A DNA stretch of 64,000 bases, taken from a bacterium (GTDB lineage Bacteria > Electryoneota > Electryoneia > Electryoneales > Electryoneaceae). Below, piece by piece: positions 47,675 to 58,246 of the stretch. Made by a program: the position numbers and the translations under genes. The notes under the pieces were generated by a model. That model had not been told where the DNA came from, made no database searches, and saw only the letters and a program-made list of their open reading frames with translations. The stretch spans positions 186,001 through 250,000 of the forward strand of contig JAHLLB010000001.1 in assembly GCA_020444425.1 (NCBI GenBank), in the 5' to 3' direction. Every line of letters begins with the position of its first letter. The first letter of the stretch is position 1.

Positions 47675-47922
47675 GCGATCTCCTCGGCAACGTGCACCTT
47701 GAAGCCCTCGACGTTCTCGTTTGCCAGCAACGTGTCCGCCATTTCTTCGGCGCGTTTGATTGCGGTGGCTGCGTCCGTCTCGTTGACATCGAGCACGATG
47801 CGTTTGCCGACGCGCACTCCGTTCACTTCGTCATAGCCGAGCTGGTGCAGAGCCTGCATCACGGCTTTGCCCTGCGGATCGAGGATGCCCTCTTTCGGCA
47901 TGACTTCGACAATTACTCTCAT
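47671..47922 (-). CDS. purS: Phosphoribosylformylglycinamidine synthase subunit PurS
   Basis: [44 protein letters not shown], adjacent to purQ. Confidence 0.92.
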   Translation of the reverse strand: MRVIVEVMPKEGILDPQGKAVMQALHQLGYDEVNGVRVGKRIVLDVNETDAATAIKRAEEMADTLLANENVEGFKVHVAEEIA

Positions 47923-47926
47923 GGTA

Positions 47927-48613
47927 TCACTCTCCGGGACGGTCTGAGTCCTCTTGCAGACGATGGAATTTGTGCATCAGGGATGGCCCGAGGAAGGCGT
48001 ACACGACCATCAATGACAGCGCCGCGAGACCGGGCGACAGGAAGAACAGGACAATGTGCACACCCCAGATCAGGTATGTCAGTGGCCGGGACAGCAGCCC
48101 CAGCGACGGGTGCGTCAGTTTGCCGTATGGCAGTTTGCACACGGCCAACGATGAGAACGCAGCGGCAGTTACCGGCGGCAGCCACGCGAGGTATTTGTGC
48201 TTCTGCGCCAAGGCACAGGAACCGGTCACCGCGATCGCAGTCGCCGGGGACGGCATGCCGGTGAACCAGCCCGGTCCTCCGCCACCTGTAGCGAAGCGGA
48301 ACAGGCGGAACAGAATCGACCCCGGGTACAGCCAGCTGACGAAACGGTAAGATTTCGCCTTGTTCAGGGATAGCAGCATGAACGCCGGCACGAGGCCGAA
48401 GCTGGTCATGTCGGCGGTGGAATCGAGCTCACTGCCGCGCCGTCCGACGGTGCCACTTTTGCGTGCCGCCCAACCGTCGAGGACATCCAGGATACCGGCG
48501 ACGACCATCGCGACCACGGCCGCGCCGGACTTTTTCCGGCGAAACAGCAGCAAACTGATCAAGCCGGAGCCGACATTGCCGAGGGTGAACCAGGTCGCTG
48601 TGTTGCGATTCAC
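47927..48613 (-). CDS. pssA: CDP-diacylglycerol-serine O-phosphatidyltransferase
   Basis: DVLDGWAARKSGTVGRRGSELDSTADMTSFGLVPAFM (CDP-alcohol phosphotransferase motif). Confidence 0.88.
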   Translation of the reverse strand: MNRNTATWFTLGNVGSGLISLLLFRRKKSGAAVVAMVVAGILDVLDGWAARKSGTVGRRGSELDSTADMTSFGLVPAFMLLSLNKAKSYRFVSWLYPGSILFRLFRFATGGGGPGWFTGMPSPATAIAVTGSCALAQKHKYLAWLPPVTAAAFSSLAVCKLPYGKLTHPSLGLLSRPLTYLIWGVHIVLFFLSPGLAALSLMVVYAFLGPSLMHKFHRLQEDSDRPGE

Positions 48614-49278
48614 TGTGAACCACCCCCGTCTGGTACTGACATTGGTGCATCCCGGCCTCCACCTTCCGCGACAAGAGTGACGCCGGCGTGCACCTCGTCT
48701 CCTTTCGTGACCAGCACCTTCATGCCTGGTGGAAGGATGATCTCGCTCCGTGACCCGAAGCGGACGAACCCGATCCGTTGTCCGGCCAGCAGTTCGTCTC
48801 CGATGTTGACAGGGACCACGACCCGCCGCGCGACCGCGCCAGTCATTGCGGAAAACTGCAGTGGACCGTACATGGTCATCATATCGACAGTGACGCGCTG
48901 GTTTGAGTCGATCGATTCCGGGGTGTTGGCTGGAAGGAACGTGCCGGGAACAAACTCATAACCCGTGACAACACCGGACGCTGGCGCGCGTAAGGCGTGA
49001 ACATCAAGCAGCGAGATATACACGTTGATCCTGATGCGCCCGTCCGCTAGGGGTCGGACTTCATCAATCACCCCGTCTGACACAGCGACGACTGCCTGTG
49101 GATCGGGTTGTGGCCGAGCGGGGTCTCGGAAGAAAAAGAGCATGATCATCCACAGCAACAAAAAGAGCCCGGCAGGTAGAAACAGCCAGGCTTTCTTGCG
49201 CCAGATCCCGATAAACACGCTGCCGAGGAACAGCAGCATCGGGAGGATGACAAACCAGAATCCTTCCGCGGCAATCAT
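48610..49278 (-). CDS. psd: Phosphatidylserine decarboxylase (Psd family)
   Basis: FFRDPARPQPDPQAVVAVSDGVIDEVRP; RINVYISLLDVHALRAPASGVV; QRIGFVRFGSRSEIILPPG. Confidence 0.88.
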   Translation of the reverse strand: MIAAEGFWFVILPMLLFLGSVFIGIWRKKAWLFLPAGLFLLLWMIMLFFFRDPARPQPDPQAVVAVSDGVIDEVRPLADGRIRINVYISLLDVHALRAPASGVVTGYEFVPGTFLPANTPESIDSNQRVTVDMMTMYGPLQFSAMTGAVARRVVVPVNIGDELLAGQRIGFVRFGSRSEIILPPGMKVLVTKGDEVHAGVTLVAEGGGRDAPMSVPDGGGSQ

Positions 49279-49288
49279 CGTTGTTGAC

Positions 49289-49996
49289 CTACGCTGAGAC
49301 GATCCGTTCCAGCAATTCCTGGTAGACCTTGTCCACCCGGCCCATGTCGTAGCGGAACCGGTCCTTGTCCATCTTCTTGTTGGTCTTGCGGTCCCAGATG
49401 CGGCAGGTGTCCGGGCTGACCTCGTCCGCGATCAGGATGTTTCGATCATGCTTGCCGAACTCGAGCTTGAAGTCGACGAGCATCAGGCTGCGGCGGTCGA
49501 AGAACGATTTCAGGATCGCGTTCACCTTGGATGCGATGCGGCTGATCATCTTCATTTCTTCCGGAGTCGCGTGACCCATCGCGTACGCGTGGTGCTCATT
49601 GATCATCGGGTCGCCGAGCCGGTCGCTCTTGAGGCGGTATTCGATGATCGGGTACTTGAGCGTGCTGCCCTCTTCGAGATCATAGGTTTTCGCAAGGCTG
49701 GCGGTGGCGACATTGCGCACCACGACCTCGATCGGAATCATCTCGAGACGGCGCACCAGCATTTCGTTGTCGCTCAGCTTGCGCGTGAAATGCGTGCCAA
49801 CGTGGTAATTTTCAAGGTACTGGAAGAGGTACGTGGATACCGAGTTGCAGAGCGCACCCTTCCCGTCAAAGCGGCCGCGTTTCGTGCCATGGAAGGCGGT
49901 GAGCTCATCCTTGAACACCATGATGAGCTGATTGACGTCTTCGGTGATGAAAAGCTGCTTGGCCTTACCTTCGTAGAGAAGATCCTTCCGTTCCAA
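49289..49996 (-). CDS. purC: Phosphoribosylaminoimidazole-succinocarboxamide synthase
   Basis: LLYEGKAKQLFIT; VVRNVATASLAKTY; DFKLEFGKHDRNILIADEVSPDTCRIWD. Confidence 0.95.
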   Translation of the reverse strand: MERKDLLYEGKAKQLFITEDVNQLIMVFKDELTAFHGTKRGRFDGKGALCNSVSTYLFQYLENYHVGTHFTRKLSDNEMLVRRLEMIPIEVVVRNVATASLAKTYDLEEGSTLKYPIIEYRLKSDRLGDPMINEHHAYAMGHATPEEMKMISRIASKVNAILKSFFDRRSLMLVDFKLEFGKHDRNILIADEVSPDTCRIWDRKTNKKMDKDRFRYDMGRVDKVYQELLERIVSA

Positions 49997-50031
49997 CGTG
50001 TATCCTCCCGTAAGGAACTTCGAAACCGGGT

Positions 50032-51330
50032 TTATTCGGCGAACCCGATCCGCTGATAGATGGTGTTGGTGTGGCGCAGGGCGTGGCGCACGTCGAATGC
50101 CTGTTCGACCTGTTCCCTGCCAATACGTTCCACCAGCTCGCTGTTGGCGAGCGCGGCCTCCTTGACCGATGCGCCGCGATCGACGGCGTCATGCGCGATG
50201 CGCTGCACCAGTGCGTACCCCTCCTCCCGGGTCAGCCCGGAACGCACCAATGCGAGCAACAAACCTTCGGAAAAAACAGCGCCGCGAGTCAGGTCGAGCA
50301 CTTCCTGCACTCGTACCTCATCAACGACGAGGTTCTTCACCAGCCGTGTGGTCAGGTTGAGCAGATAATCCAACGCGATGGTCGAATCCGGCAGGATCAC
50401 CCGTTCCACGGAACTGTGCGAGATGTCTCGTTCATGCCACAGCGCGATATCATCGAACGCGGTGTGCATGTTGGCACGCAGCAGCCGTGCCATCCCGCAG
50501 ATCTTTTCCGCATTGATCGGGTTCCGCTTGTGCGGCATCGCGGAAGAACCCTTCTGCCCCTTGGCGAATCCTTCACGCGCTTCCCTGACCTCGGTCCGTT
50601 GCAAATGCCGTACTTCGAGCGCAATGGATTCTAAGATGGAGCCAATTAACGAAATAGCCGCGAGGAAGTCTGCATGACGGTCTCTCGAGACGATCTGCGA
50701 GGAGATCGGAGCAGCGGTCAAACCCAGCTCCGCCATGACTTCCAGTTCCATATCGGGGTCGAGATGGACATACATCCCGACCGCCCCGGACAATTTCCCG
50801 GTGCAAACCCAGTCATACCCTGACGCGAGCCGTTGCCTCGCCCGTTCGAGCTGCTCATGGAATCGAGCCCAGCGTAACCCGAACGATACCGGTTCGGCGT
50901 GAACGCCGTGCGTGCGTCCAATGGACGGCAGATCCTTGTACTCCAGCGCCTTTTCGCGCAATGCCTCGAGCAGTGGATCAACGCCGTCGAGCAGGATTTT
51001 GCCCGCCGCCTTCAGCTGCAACGCCAGCGCGGTATCGAGCATGTCGGACGAGGTCATGCCAAGGTGCACCCAGCGTGATGCCGGGCCGACGTGTTCTGCG
51101 ACCGATGTCAGGAATGCGATCACGTCGTGGTGCGTCGTGCGTTCGATTTCGTCAATGCGGGCGATGTCGTAGCCGGCCTTGGCGTGAATCGTGTCGCGAT
51201 CTTCCTGCGGAATGATGCCGCGTTTGGTCCACGCGTTGACCACGGCCAACTCGACCTGTAACCACGAATCGTACTTGCCTTTGTCCGTCCAGATCGCACC
51301 GATTTCCGGGCGAGTGTACCGATCAATCAT
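50032..51330 (-). CDS. purB: Adenylosuccinate lyase
   Basis: MIDRYTRPEIGAIWTDKGKYDSWLQVELAV; KGSSAMPHKRNPINAEKICGMARLLR; RDISHSSVERVILPDSTIALDY. Confidence 0.97.
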   Translation of the reverse strand: MIDRYTRPEIGAIWTDKGKYDSWLQVELAVVNAWTKRGIIPQEDRDTIHAKAGYDIARIDEIERTTHHDVIAFLTSVAEHVGPASRWVHLGMTSSDMLDTALALQLKAAGKILLDGVDPLLEALREKALEYKDLPSIGRTHGVHAEPVSFGLRWARFHEQLERARQRLASGYDWVCTGKLSGAVGMYVHLDPDMELEVMAELGLTAAPISSQIVSRDRHADFLAAISLIGSILESIALEVRHLQRTEVREAREGFAKGQKGSSAMPHKRNPINAEKICGMARLLRANMHTAFDDIALWHERDISHSSVERVILPDSTIALDYLLNLTTRLVKNLVVDEVRVQEVLDLTRGAVFSEGLLLALVRSGLTREEGYALVQRIAHDAVDRGASVKEAALANSELVERIGREQVEQAFDVRHALRHTNTIYQRIGFAE

Positions 51331-52568
51331 GACTGAGGAACCTCCACCAACTGCATGTGTACTACCTCGGAATCGCCGTCCCGGAAAATCTCAAAGTCCA
51401 GGACGTCACCCACGCGCAGGTCATGGTTTTTGAAGTACCGGTCCAGCGACCGGATGCTGGCGATCTTCACGCCGTTCACCGCCATAATGATATCACCGGG
51501 TAACATCCCGGCATCGTCCGCCGGACCGTCTGGCTCAATGCTCATAACGATGACACCCGCGAGCGACGGGTAGCGCAAACTATTCGCCACCGGCCAGTTA
51601 AGGTTGTCAATCACCATTCCGGTCCAGACTGCGTCATCGATTTCCGCTCGTGCCCGGAGGTTATCGACAACGTGCAGGACGGTTGGCGCCGGGATCGCGA
51701 AACCAATACCGATGGAACCCGTTGATCCGTCTCCGCCGGTGAAGATAAACGTGTTCACCCCGATGACCACACTTTCGGTGTTGATCAATGGCCCGCCGGA
51801 ATTGCCCGGGTTAATCGCGGCGTCGGTCTGGATCATGTCGGTGTACTGGCGGCCATCTTCCTGGCGGTTGAACGTGCGCCCCAGTGCGGACACGACGCCG
51901 ACAGACACACTCGGCTGGTCGTTCACCTTGAACAGCCCGAACGGGTTGCCGATCGACATCACCCACTCGCCAACAAGCAGATCTTCCTCGTCCGCCACCC
52001 GCAGCCACGGCAGATCCTTGCCGTTGACCTTCAGCAATGCGATATCGGTGTCGTAATCCGTGCCCAGCACTTCGGCGACGAAGGTGCGGCCGTCGTTTAA
52101 TGCGACGATGATCGAGTCGGCATCATTGACCACGTGTTCGTTGGTGACGACGTAGCCGTCCGGCGCGATAATGAAGCCGGAGCCGTAGTTCTCGATCTGC
52201 CGCTCATAAATCCGCTGCGGAAAGAAGCGGAAGAAGCGCTGGTAGAACGGATCGTCCGCCATCGGACTGCGTTGCCGTACGGTCCGTGTCTTGGTAACGG
52301 TAATTCCGACCACCGCCGGGGACGCCTTGCGTATCGCTTCGGTGATTTCGGTCCGGCGGCCGACCTCGTGAACCTCCGGCAGCTCCTGCGAGACATGTTC
52401 ATCGCGGAGCGTATCCGGAAGCTCGATCTGCTGCGAGATTTCCTCGACGGCAGACGGTCCTCGTTCCCATCGGGTGCGCTCGATTTCCATCCCCGTCCAC
52501 AACAAGCCGACGGCGAATGCACCGAACACAAACCCGAAGAGAAACCAGCGCCAGACTTTACTCTTCAA
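51327..52568 (-). CDS. HtrA/DegP-like serine protease with PDZ domain
   Basis: GSGFIIAPDGYVVTNEHVVNDADSIIVALNDGRTF; DTDIALLKV; DAAINPGNSGGPLINTESVVIGVNTFIF; PDZ ..PDGPADDAGMLPGDIIMAVNGVKI. Confidence 0.93.
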   Translation of the reverse strand: MKSKVWRWFLFGFVFGAFAVGLLWTGMEIERTRWERGPSAVEEISQQIELPDTLRDEHVSQELPEVHEVGRRTEITEAIRKASPAVVGITVTKTRTVRQRSPMADDPFYQRFFRFFPQRIYERQIENYGSGFIIAPDGYVVTNEHVVNDADSIIVALNDGRTFVAEVLGTDYDTDIALLKVNGKDLPWLRVADEEDLLVGEWVMSIGNPFGLFKVNDQPSVSVGVVSALGRTFNRQEDGRQYTDMIQTDAAINPGNSGGPLINTESVVIGVNTFIFTGGDGSTGSIGIGFAIPAPTVLHVVDNLRARAEIDDAVWTGMVIDNLNWPVANSLRYPSLAGVIVMSIEPDGPADDAGMLPGDIIMAVNGVKIASIRSLDRYFKNHDLRVGDVLDFEIFRDGDSEVVHMQLVEVPQS

Positions 52569-52572
52569 CCGT

Positions 52573-53223
52573 TTACCCCTTCTGCGGAGTCTTCTTCGCG
52601 TCCGCGAGGAATTTTTGCAGACCGATATCGGTCAACGGATGCTTCATCAACTGCTTGATCACGCCGAACGGCACAGTGGCAACGTCCGCCCCCATGCGGG
52701 CAGATTCAACCAGGTGGATCGGGTTACGCACGCTGGCGACGAGAACTTCCGTCTCGAACATGTAGTTCGAATAGATCTGCACGATCGTGTCAATCAGCTC
52801 CATTCCGTCCTGGCTGATGTCGTCCAGCCGTCCGACAAACGGGCTGATGTATGCCGCGCCCGCCTTGGCGGCAAGCATCGCCTGCATCGGCGAGAAACAC
52901 AGCGTGTTGTTCACCTTGATGCCCTGATCGGAAAGCGTCTTGGTCGCTTTAAGGCCGTCCAGGATCAACGGGATCTTGATCACGACGTTATCGCCATACT
53001 TCATCAGCTCTTCGGCTTCACGGATCATCCCGTCGTAATCGGTCGCGAGCACTTCCAGCGACACCGGACCGTCAACCATCTCGACGATTTCCTGCGCGAC
53101 CTCCTCAAAGGTACGGCCGGTCTTGGCGACGAGGGACGGGTTGGTGGTGACGCCGTCCAGCACGCCCATGTCCTTCGCTTCCTGAATCTCTCGAATGTCC
53201 GCCGAATCGATGAACAGCTTCAT
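52573..53223 (-). CDS. tal: Transaldolase / fructose-6-phosphate aldolase family
   Basis: [93 protein letters not shown]. Confidence 0.93.
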   Translation of the reverse strand: MKLFIDSADIREIQEAKDMGVLDGVTTNPSLVAKTGRTFEEVAQEIVEMVDGPVSLEVLATDYDGMIREAEELMKYGDNVVIKIPLILDGLKATKTLSDQGIKVNNTLCFSPMQAMLAAKAGAAYISPFVGRLDDISQDGMELIDTIVQIYSNYMFETEVLVASVRNPIHLVESARMGADVATVPFGVIKQLMKHPLTDIGLQKFLADAKKTPQKG

Positions 53224-53303
53224 CTGCTTCCTCAAGGCTAAGGTGGATCTGTCAGGTTCAAGTCTTTCCCGCCATTCGGCGTCAGAAAGAGCTAAAATAC
53301 GCA

Positions 53304-54092
53304 TCAGGGTTGAGCAAGATAGCCGTTCCACAGAGAGGCCGGGGGTTGATCGAGACGGTCATCGTCGTCATACACAACCCGCAGCAGGGCCAATCCCTGC
53401 GGTGGCGCCGGGGGCGGCACCCGCCCCTCCGCCTCGTTCAACGCGGCATTCAGTGGTTCAGGCTCTGCTGTCCCGCTCGCCAGCGCGACAATCGCGCCGG
53501 TCAAGGTTCGTACCAGCCGCCGGATGAACCGGTCGGCCTCGATGATCATCACCCAGCCGAAGGCGTCTTCCCGCCATTCGATGCGGCGCACATCGCAGAC
53601 GGTGCTCTCATCGGCTTCCGGGCTGGTCGCATACGCACGGAAATCGTGTTCGCCAAGAAACAGGGCGGACGCCTCGTCCAGCTTCGCCGGGTCGAATCGT
53701 GTGTCAATCGCCCAACCGTACCGTCTCAGGTACAGGTCCGGCGTGCGCAGCAGGCGGTACGCATAGGTCCGGCCCCGTGCGTCGAACCGGGCGTGGAAAT
53801 CGTCTGCGACTGTCCGTGCCCGCCAGACGTGCACATCGTCCGGCAGCAGCGAATTCATCGCCTTGACGATGACCGCGTCCTCACGCTCGACTGGCGCGTC
53901 GTAATGAATCACCTGCATCACAGCGTGTACACCCGCGTCCGTACGGCCGGAGGCATAGGTACGCGTTTCAATCCCACCATGGAGCTGCGTCAGCGCCGTC
54001 TCGACCTCGCCCTGGATGGTGCGACCGGTCGGCTGAATCTGCCAGCCGAGGAAGTCGGTGCCATCGTAGGAAAGGTTGAGCCGAACGCGCAT
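53304..54092 (-). CDS. truA: tRNA pseudouridine(38-40) synthase
   Basis: [67 protein letters not shown]. Confidence 0.95.
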   Translation of the reverse strand: MRVRLNLSYDGTDFLGWQIQPTGRTIQGEVETALTQLHGGIETRTYASGRTDAGVHAVMQVIHYDAPVEREDAVIVKAMNSLLPDDVHVWRARTVADDFHARFDARGRTYAYRLLRTPDLYLRRYGWAIDTRFDPAKLDEASALFLGEHDFRAYATSPEADESTVCDVRRIEWREDAFGWVMIIEADRFIRRLVRTLTGAIVALASGTAEPEPLNAALNEAEGRVPPPAPPQGLALLRVVYDDDDRLDQPPASLWNGYLAQP

Positions 54093-54147
54093 TGGGCAGG
54101 GTGCTCCAGTTACCGCAGGTCAGAGGGAAGATAACCGCAATCTCGAG

Positions 54148-55023
54148 TCAGGCAAGTGCCGCGAGCACCCCCCACAGCGCCAGCGGCAGCAGCGACGCCA
54201 GTGTGATCGCAGTGTCCGCACCGCGCCAGTCGGAGAGCCCGTACCGTGTTCGCACCGCACGCGGGTCATACCCGCGCAGAACCAGCGTCTCTGCCAGATC
54301 ATCCGCCCGGCGGAGTGCATTTGCCAACAGCGGGATGAACAGCGGAATCCACGCCTTCACGCGCGATAGAATGCCCTTGCCCGGATCCCAGCCCCGTGCG
54401 CGAAGTGCCTTGCGCAAGGTGAGCGCCTCCTCGTACAACGTCGGCACGAAGCGTAGCGTCATCCCGAGCAGCAGGGAAAATGATCCGACCGGAACGTTCA
54501 ATCTCGCCAGCGGAGACAACAGCACGTCCATCGCGCGGATCGCTTCCAAAGCCGTGACCGCCAGCGACAGCGTCACACCGAGCAGCACCAGCGCGGATAG
54601 CCGTCCCGCGAGCAACCCGCCGTTGATCAACCCTTCTCGTGTGAGATTCCACTCGAGTCCGGGGACTGTCCACAAGATGTGGCCGGGTGTGGTGAACGCG
54701 TGCAGCAGCAGCGTCAAGCCCAGCATCCACGCGACCGCGACCAGCCCCAGCGCCAGCCGGGCGAGCGGTGGTCTGCCAGCGTAGACGTAGCCGCCAATAA
54801 ACACCGCGACCAGCGTCAGACCCCACCCCAGCGGCAGCATCACCGTCTGGACGATGAGCAGCAGACCCACGAGCAAACGGGCTCGCGGGTCGAAACGTTT
54901 CAGCGGAGCGGTCGCGTTGTCCAGCGCGACAGCCTCCCCGGCCGATGTGGCGGTGACCTCACTCACGGACAACGGCAACCTTTCCGGTTTTGCTCGAACC
55001 GTCCGGTCCGGTGACGACGACAT
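54148..55023 (-). CDS. Energy-coupling factor transporter transmembrane protein EcfT-like (start ATG 55023 or GTG 54966)
   Basis: FDPRARLLVGLLLIVQTVM; LLLGMTLRFVPTLYEEALTLRKALRARGWD; ADDLAETLVLRGYDPRAVRTRY. Confidence 0.85.
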   Translation of the reverse strand: MSSSPDRTVRAKPERLPLSVSEVTATSAGEAVALDNATAPLKRFDPRARLLVGLLLIVQTVMLPLGWGLTLVAVFIGGYVYAGRPPLARLALGLVAVAWMLGLTLLLHAFTTPGHILWTVPGLEWNLTREGLINGGLLAGRLSALVLLGVTLSLAVTALEAIRAMDVLLSPLARLNVPVGSFSLLLGMTLRFVPTLYEEALTLRKALRARGWDPGKGILSRVKAWIPLFIPLLANALRRADDLAETLVLRGYDPRAVRTRYGLSDWRGADTAITLASLLPLALWGVLAALA

Positions 55024-57301
55024 AGTAGACGCCGCTGCCGACAAACTCGCCGTCCTCGTTGCGACCGTCCCAGCCTTCTGCGGACGCCTCGGTGAAGTCA
55101 ATGGTGCGCACCAGGCGTCCCGATAGTGTGAAGAACCGGATGTCAGCATCCGCCACCAGGCTTGCACTGCCGAAACGCAGCCGGTCAGACGATTTCCCGA
55201 CCAGGAACGGTTGCGGTGCGACCTCAATATCGCCCAACTCATCCGCAAAATCACGGTAGGGTGTGGTGACGACGGACAGCCCGATATTTGTACCGACGTA
55301 CATCTTACCCGTTCTGGAATCAATCGTCAGCGCGGTGATCTGGTTGTCCACCAGCCCGCTCGGGTAGGCGCCTTCCTCGGTGGTGTAGTGCTCAATCCAG
55401 GTAAAGCGGTCACGTCCGAGCACGCCGATCCCGAAGTCGGTTCCGACCCAGATCTGGTCCAGCGGATCGATCTCCAGTGCGGTGATCGACTCACCCAGCG
55501 CACCGTAGACACGCGTGAAAACGACGTTATCGGCGGGCAAATTCGTGTCGATGTAGAAGAGCCCTTCCGGTGTGCCCAGCCACAGCAGCCCGTCTGCGCT
55601 CATCTTCATGTCGTTGACATGATCGTAATCTGCACCATCACCCGTGGAGTAATACTTGAACTCGTCATCCTCGGTGTATTCCGGGGTGCCGTTCGGGTTG
55701 AACATGATCAAGGGATAATCCGCTTCGGCACGCAGGGAGGCGATCCACAACCGGCCCTGGCTGTCCATTTCCATCACGCTGACATCGGTGGAATACATCC
55801 CTTGCTGCGGTCCGAAGCGCACCCAGTCGTTCATGTCCCAGCTGTCCGGACCTTGAAAGAACCATCGTTCCGGGATGTAGACCAGCGTGCTGTCGTTGAA
55901 GGCTGCCATATTCCCCGCCCACAACCCACCGCTGGGGTCTTTTTCAAAGCCGTTGACGACGACGTAGTTGTTCGGCGGCATACCCACTGGGGAGAATTCC
56001 GACGTGGTCGCGTCCAACACGATCAGGGTGTCGGTCCCTTCCACGGACGGGCGAATGTAGTAAACACCGTTACCCCACGTCCCGATCCACGTTCCGCCAT
56101 AGGCGTCGAAGTCAATCGCCGTCATTGCAGTGGATTGGCCCCATGCGCCTTGCGGGTTGTTCGCTTCGGCGTAGGGGTACCATGTACCATCTGACAGACG
56201 ATAAACGCCGCCGATTCGCGAACTACGCGCTGCCAACCAGACATCGCCGTTCGGTGAGGTGTCAAGGCGCAGGACTTGATCGCCGCCGGGGGAATTCGGC
56301 AGGTAGTAGGTGTAGTTGTCACCATCCCAGCTGACAATGCCGCCGAAGTACTCGAGGTTGGTGTCGATCGCGCCCCAGACGAGATCATCCTGCACAGCCA
56401 GCGCCCAGAACTTGGCAGTGTAGTTTTCATTGACCAGCCCGAAATCGCTGTTGCCCGGGCCTTTGCTGAACAAACCGCCGCCCCGTCCGGCATAAAGGGT
56501 GCCATCAGACATCGCGGTCAGATCATAAATGCCGCGGGTGCTGGTGAATGCGTCGAACGAACTGCCATTCCACTTGAACATGTCGCCTAAGTAGTAAGCG
56601 AAATACAGCTCGCCCTGAATGACCTTGAGGAATTGGACCCCATCGGTCTCAATCCCGGGCAGGATGTCCTGGTTGCCGAAGATGTCCCAGACGTTCACAT
56701 CGAGCAGATTCGCATCCAGATCCGCCCGGGCGATGCCGCGGCTGCTGGCGACAAATACGTCTCCATCCAGGATTGCGATGTCGGTGATCTCGGTCGGACG
56801 TGACCAACTGGCGAATCCGCGGTAGGTTTCCAGCACCACCCACAGGTCTTCATTTTCGAAACGCTCGAGACGGGACAGCCCCTGGCTGGTGCCGACAAAG
56901 ATGCGACCGTTCGAGATGTGGATGTCGTTGATGCCTTCGACCGACTGGTCATTGTAGAAATCGCGCAGCGTAAACACGACATCCTTGTCAACCGGGTCCA
57001 GAATGTCGATGCCGCCGTTGGTATGCCCAATCCACAAATAGCCAGTGCTGGAATCATACTCGATGTCGGTGAGGAAGTTGGAAAACAGGCCGTCGTCAAT
57101 GTTCAGCACCTCGAGCGCCTGAGTTTCCGGGTCGACGTGCAGTAGCCCGCCTTCGGACGAGGCCCAGATGTCATCATTGGCAACGAGGATGTGTTCCGGC
57201 CGCCAGCCAGAGGTGATCGTTTCCCAGTGTTCTGCGTGGGCAGAGCTCACCAGCAACAGCAGCATGGTGATAAGGACGATGAGAGAGAGATGAGATTTCA
57301 T
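54959..57301 (-). CDS. Secreted beta-propeller (two-component-regulator-propeller-like) protein with FlgD-type C-terminal domain
   Basis: Signal MKSHLSLIVLITMLLLLVSSAHA; ANDDIWASSEGGLLHVDPETQALEVLNIDDGLFSNFLTDIEYDSSTGYLWIGHTNGGIDIL; C-term IRFFTLSGRLVRTIDFTE..GSGVYYVVVTGPDGSSKTGKVAVVRE. Confidence 0.85.
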   Translation of the reverse strand: MKSHLSLIVLITMLLLLVSSAHAEHWETITSGWRPEHILVANDDIWASSEGGLLHVDPETQALEVLNIDDGLFSNFLTDIEYDSSTGYLWIGHTNGGIDILDPVDKDVVFTLRDFYNDQSVEGINDIHISNGRIFVGTSQGLSRLERFENEDLWVVLETYRGFASWSRPTEITDIAILDGDVFVASSRGIARADLDANLLDVNVWDIFGNQDILPGIETDGVQFLKVIQGELYFAYYLGDMFKWNGSSFDAFTSTRGIYDLTAMSDGTLYAGRGGGLFSKGPGNSDFGLVNENYTAKFWALAVQDDLVWGAIDTNLEYFGGIVSWDGDNYTYYLPNSPGGDQVLRLDTSPNGDVWLAARSSRIGGVYRLSDGTWYPYAEANNPQGAWGQSTAMTAIDFDAYGGTWIGTWGNGVYYIRPSVEGTDTLIVLDATTSEFSPVGMPPNNYVVVNGFEKDPSGGLWAGNMAAFNDSTLVYIPERWFFQGPDSWDMNDWVRFGPQQGMYSTDVSVMEMDSQGRLWIASLRAEADYPLIMFNPNGTPEYTEDDEFKYYSTGDGADYDHVNDMKMSADGLLWLGTPEGLFYIDTNLPADNVVFTRVYGALGESITALEIDPLDQIWVGTDFGIGVLGRDRFTWIEHYTTEEGAYPSGLVDNQITALTIDSRTGKMYVGTNIGLSVVTTPYRDFADELGDIEVAPQPFLVGKSSDRLRFGSASLVADADIRFFTLSGRLVRTIDFTEASAEGWDGRNEDGEFVGSGVYYVVVTGPDGSSKTGKVAVVRE

Positions 57302-57371
57302 GCCGCGCAAGCTCCTCGCTGATCGTTCAACGTGAGTGTTCTGAGGATGCACCGGGCGGCCGTGGTATGCC

Positions 57372-57851
57372 TTACAACTTCGCCAATTTGCCGTACAGGT
57401 TCGCCATTTCGACGGCGGTCTGTGCGGCGTTGAAACCACGGTTGCCGGCCTTGGTGCCCGCGCGTTCGATCGCCTGTTCGATGGTTTCGGCGGTCAAGAT
57501 ACCGAAGATCACCGGAATCTGGCCTTCCATCGCGGTCTGCGCCAGCCCCTTCGTCACCTCAGCAGCAACGAGATCGTAGTGCGATGTCGCACCGCGAATC
57601 AACGCGCCAATGCCAATGACGGCGTCCACCTTGCCACTCTTCGCAAGACGGCGGGCGACTCCCGGAATCTCGAAGGATCCCGGCACCCAGGCGACAGTCA
57701 CGTCGTCCTCGGACCCACCCATGCGGCGAATGGCGTCCAACGCACCATCCAGCAGCTTGTTGGTGATGAACTCGTTGAATCGGCTGACCACGATGCCGAA
57801 GCGTAAGCCCTTGGCATCCAGTACACCCTCTATCACCTGCGGCATGAACAT
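57372..57851 (-). CDS. ribH: 6,7-dimethyl-8-ribityllumazine synthase
   Basis: [70 protein letters not shown]. Confidence 0.95.
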   Translation of the reverse strand: MFMPQVIEGVLDAKGLRFGIVVSRFNEFITNKLLDGALDAIRRMGGSEDDVTVAWVPGSFEIPGVARRLAKSGKVDAVIGIGALIRGATSHYDLVAAEVTKGLAQTAMEGQIPVIFGILTAETIEQAIERAGTKAGNRGFNAAQTAVEMANLYGKLAKL

Positions 57852-58007
57852 TCTCCGTGATGTTCCCGAACTCCGCCGGAGCGGAACGGTATCCTGGTTA
57901 ACTTACACGTCTGAGCCCGCCATCCCAAACGGTTTGACGGAGCCATCCACCCTCTACCCTGCCTCTCTCTTGCAGTCGTCTCACGTGTCACAAGTGCTTC
58001 TTCACAA

Positions 58008-58229
58008 ATGCCCTCGGGCTTTAGCCCGGGATTTGCTGGAACTCACAAACTTCACCGCACTCGACGACCTCGGACTTCAGTCCGGGATGATCCTTTTCTC
58101 AAACTACCACCGAACCTCATGCCCTCGGGCTTTAGCCCGGGATTTGCTGGAACTCACAAACTTCACCGCACTCGACGACCTCGGACTTCAGTCCGGGATG
58201 ATCCGCGTTTGCAAGCAAACACGGGCACG
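58008..58229 (+). repeat. Two tandem A-B REP pairs (111-bp direct repeat), followed by a GTTTGCAAGCAAACACGGGCAC hairpin element
   Basis: CGGGCTTTAGCCCG at 58015 and 58126; CGGACTTCAGTCCG at 58071 and 58182; GTTTGCAAGCAAAC 58207-58220. Confidence 0.95.
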
Positions 58230-58246
58230 ACAGGTTATTGGGCACG

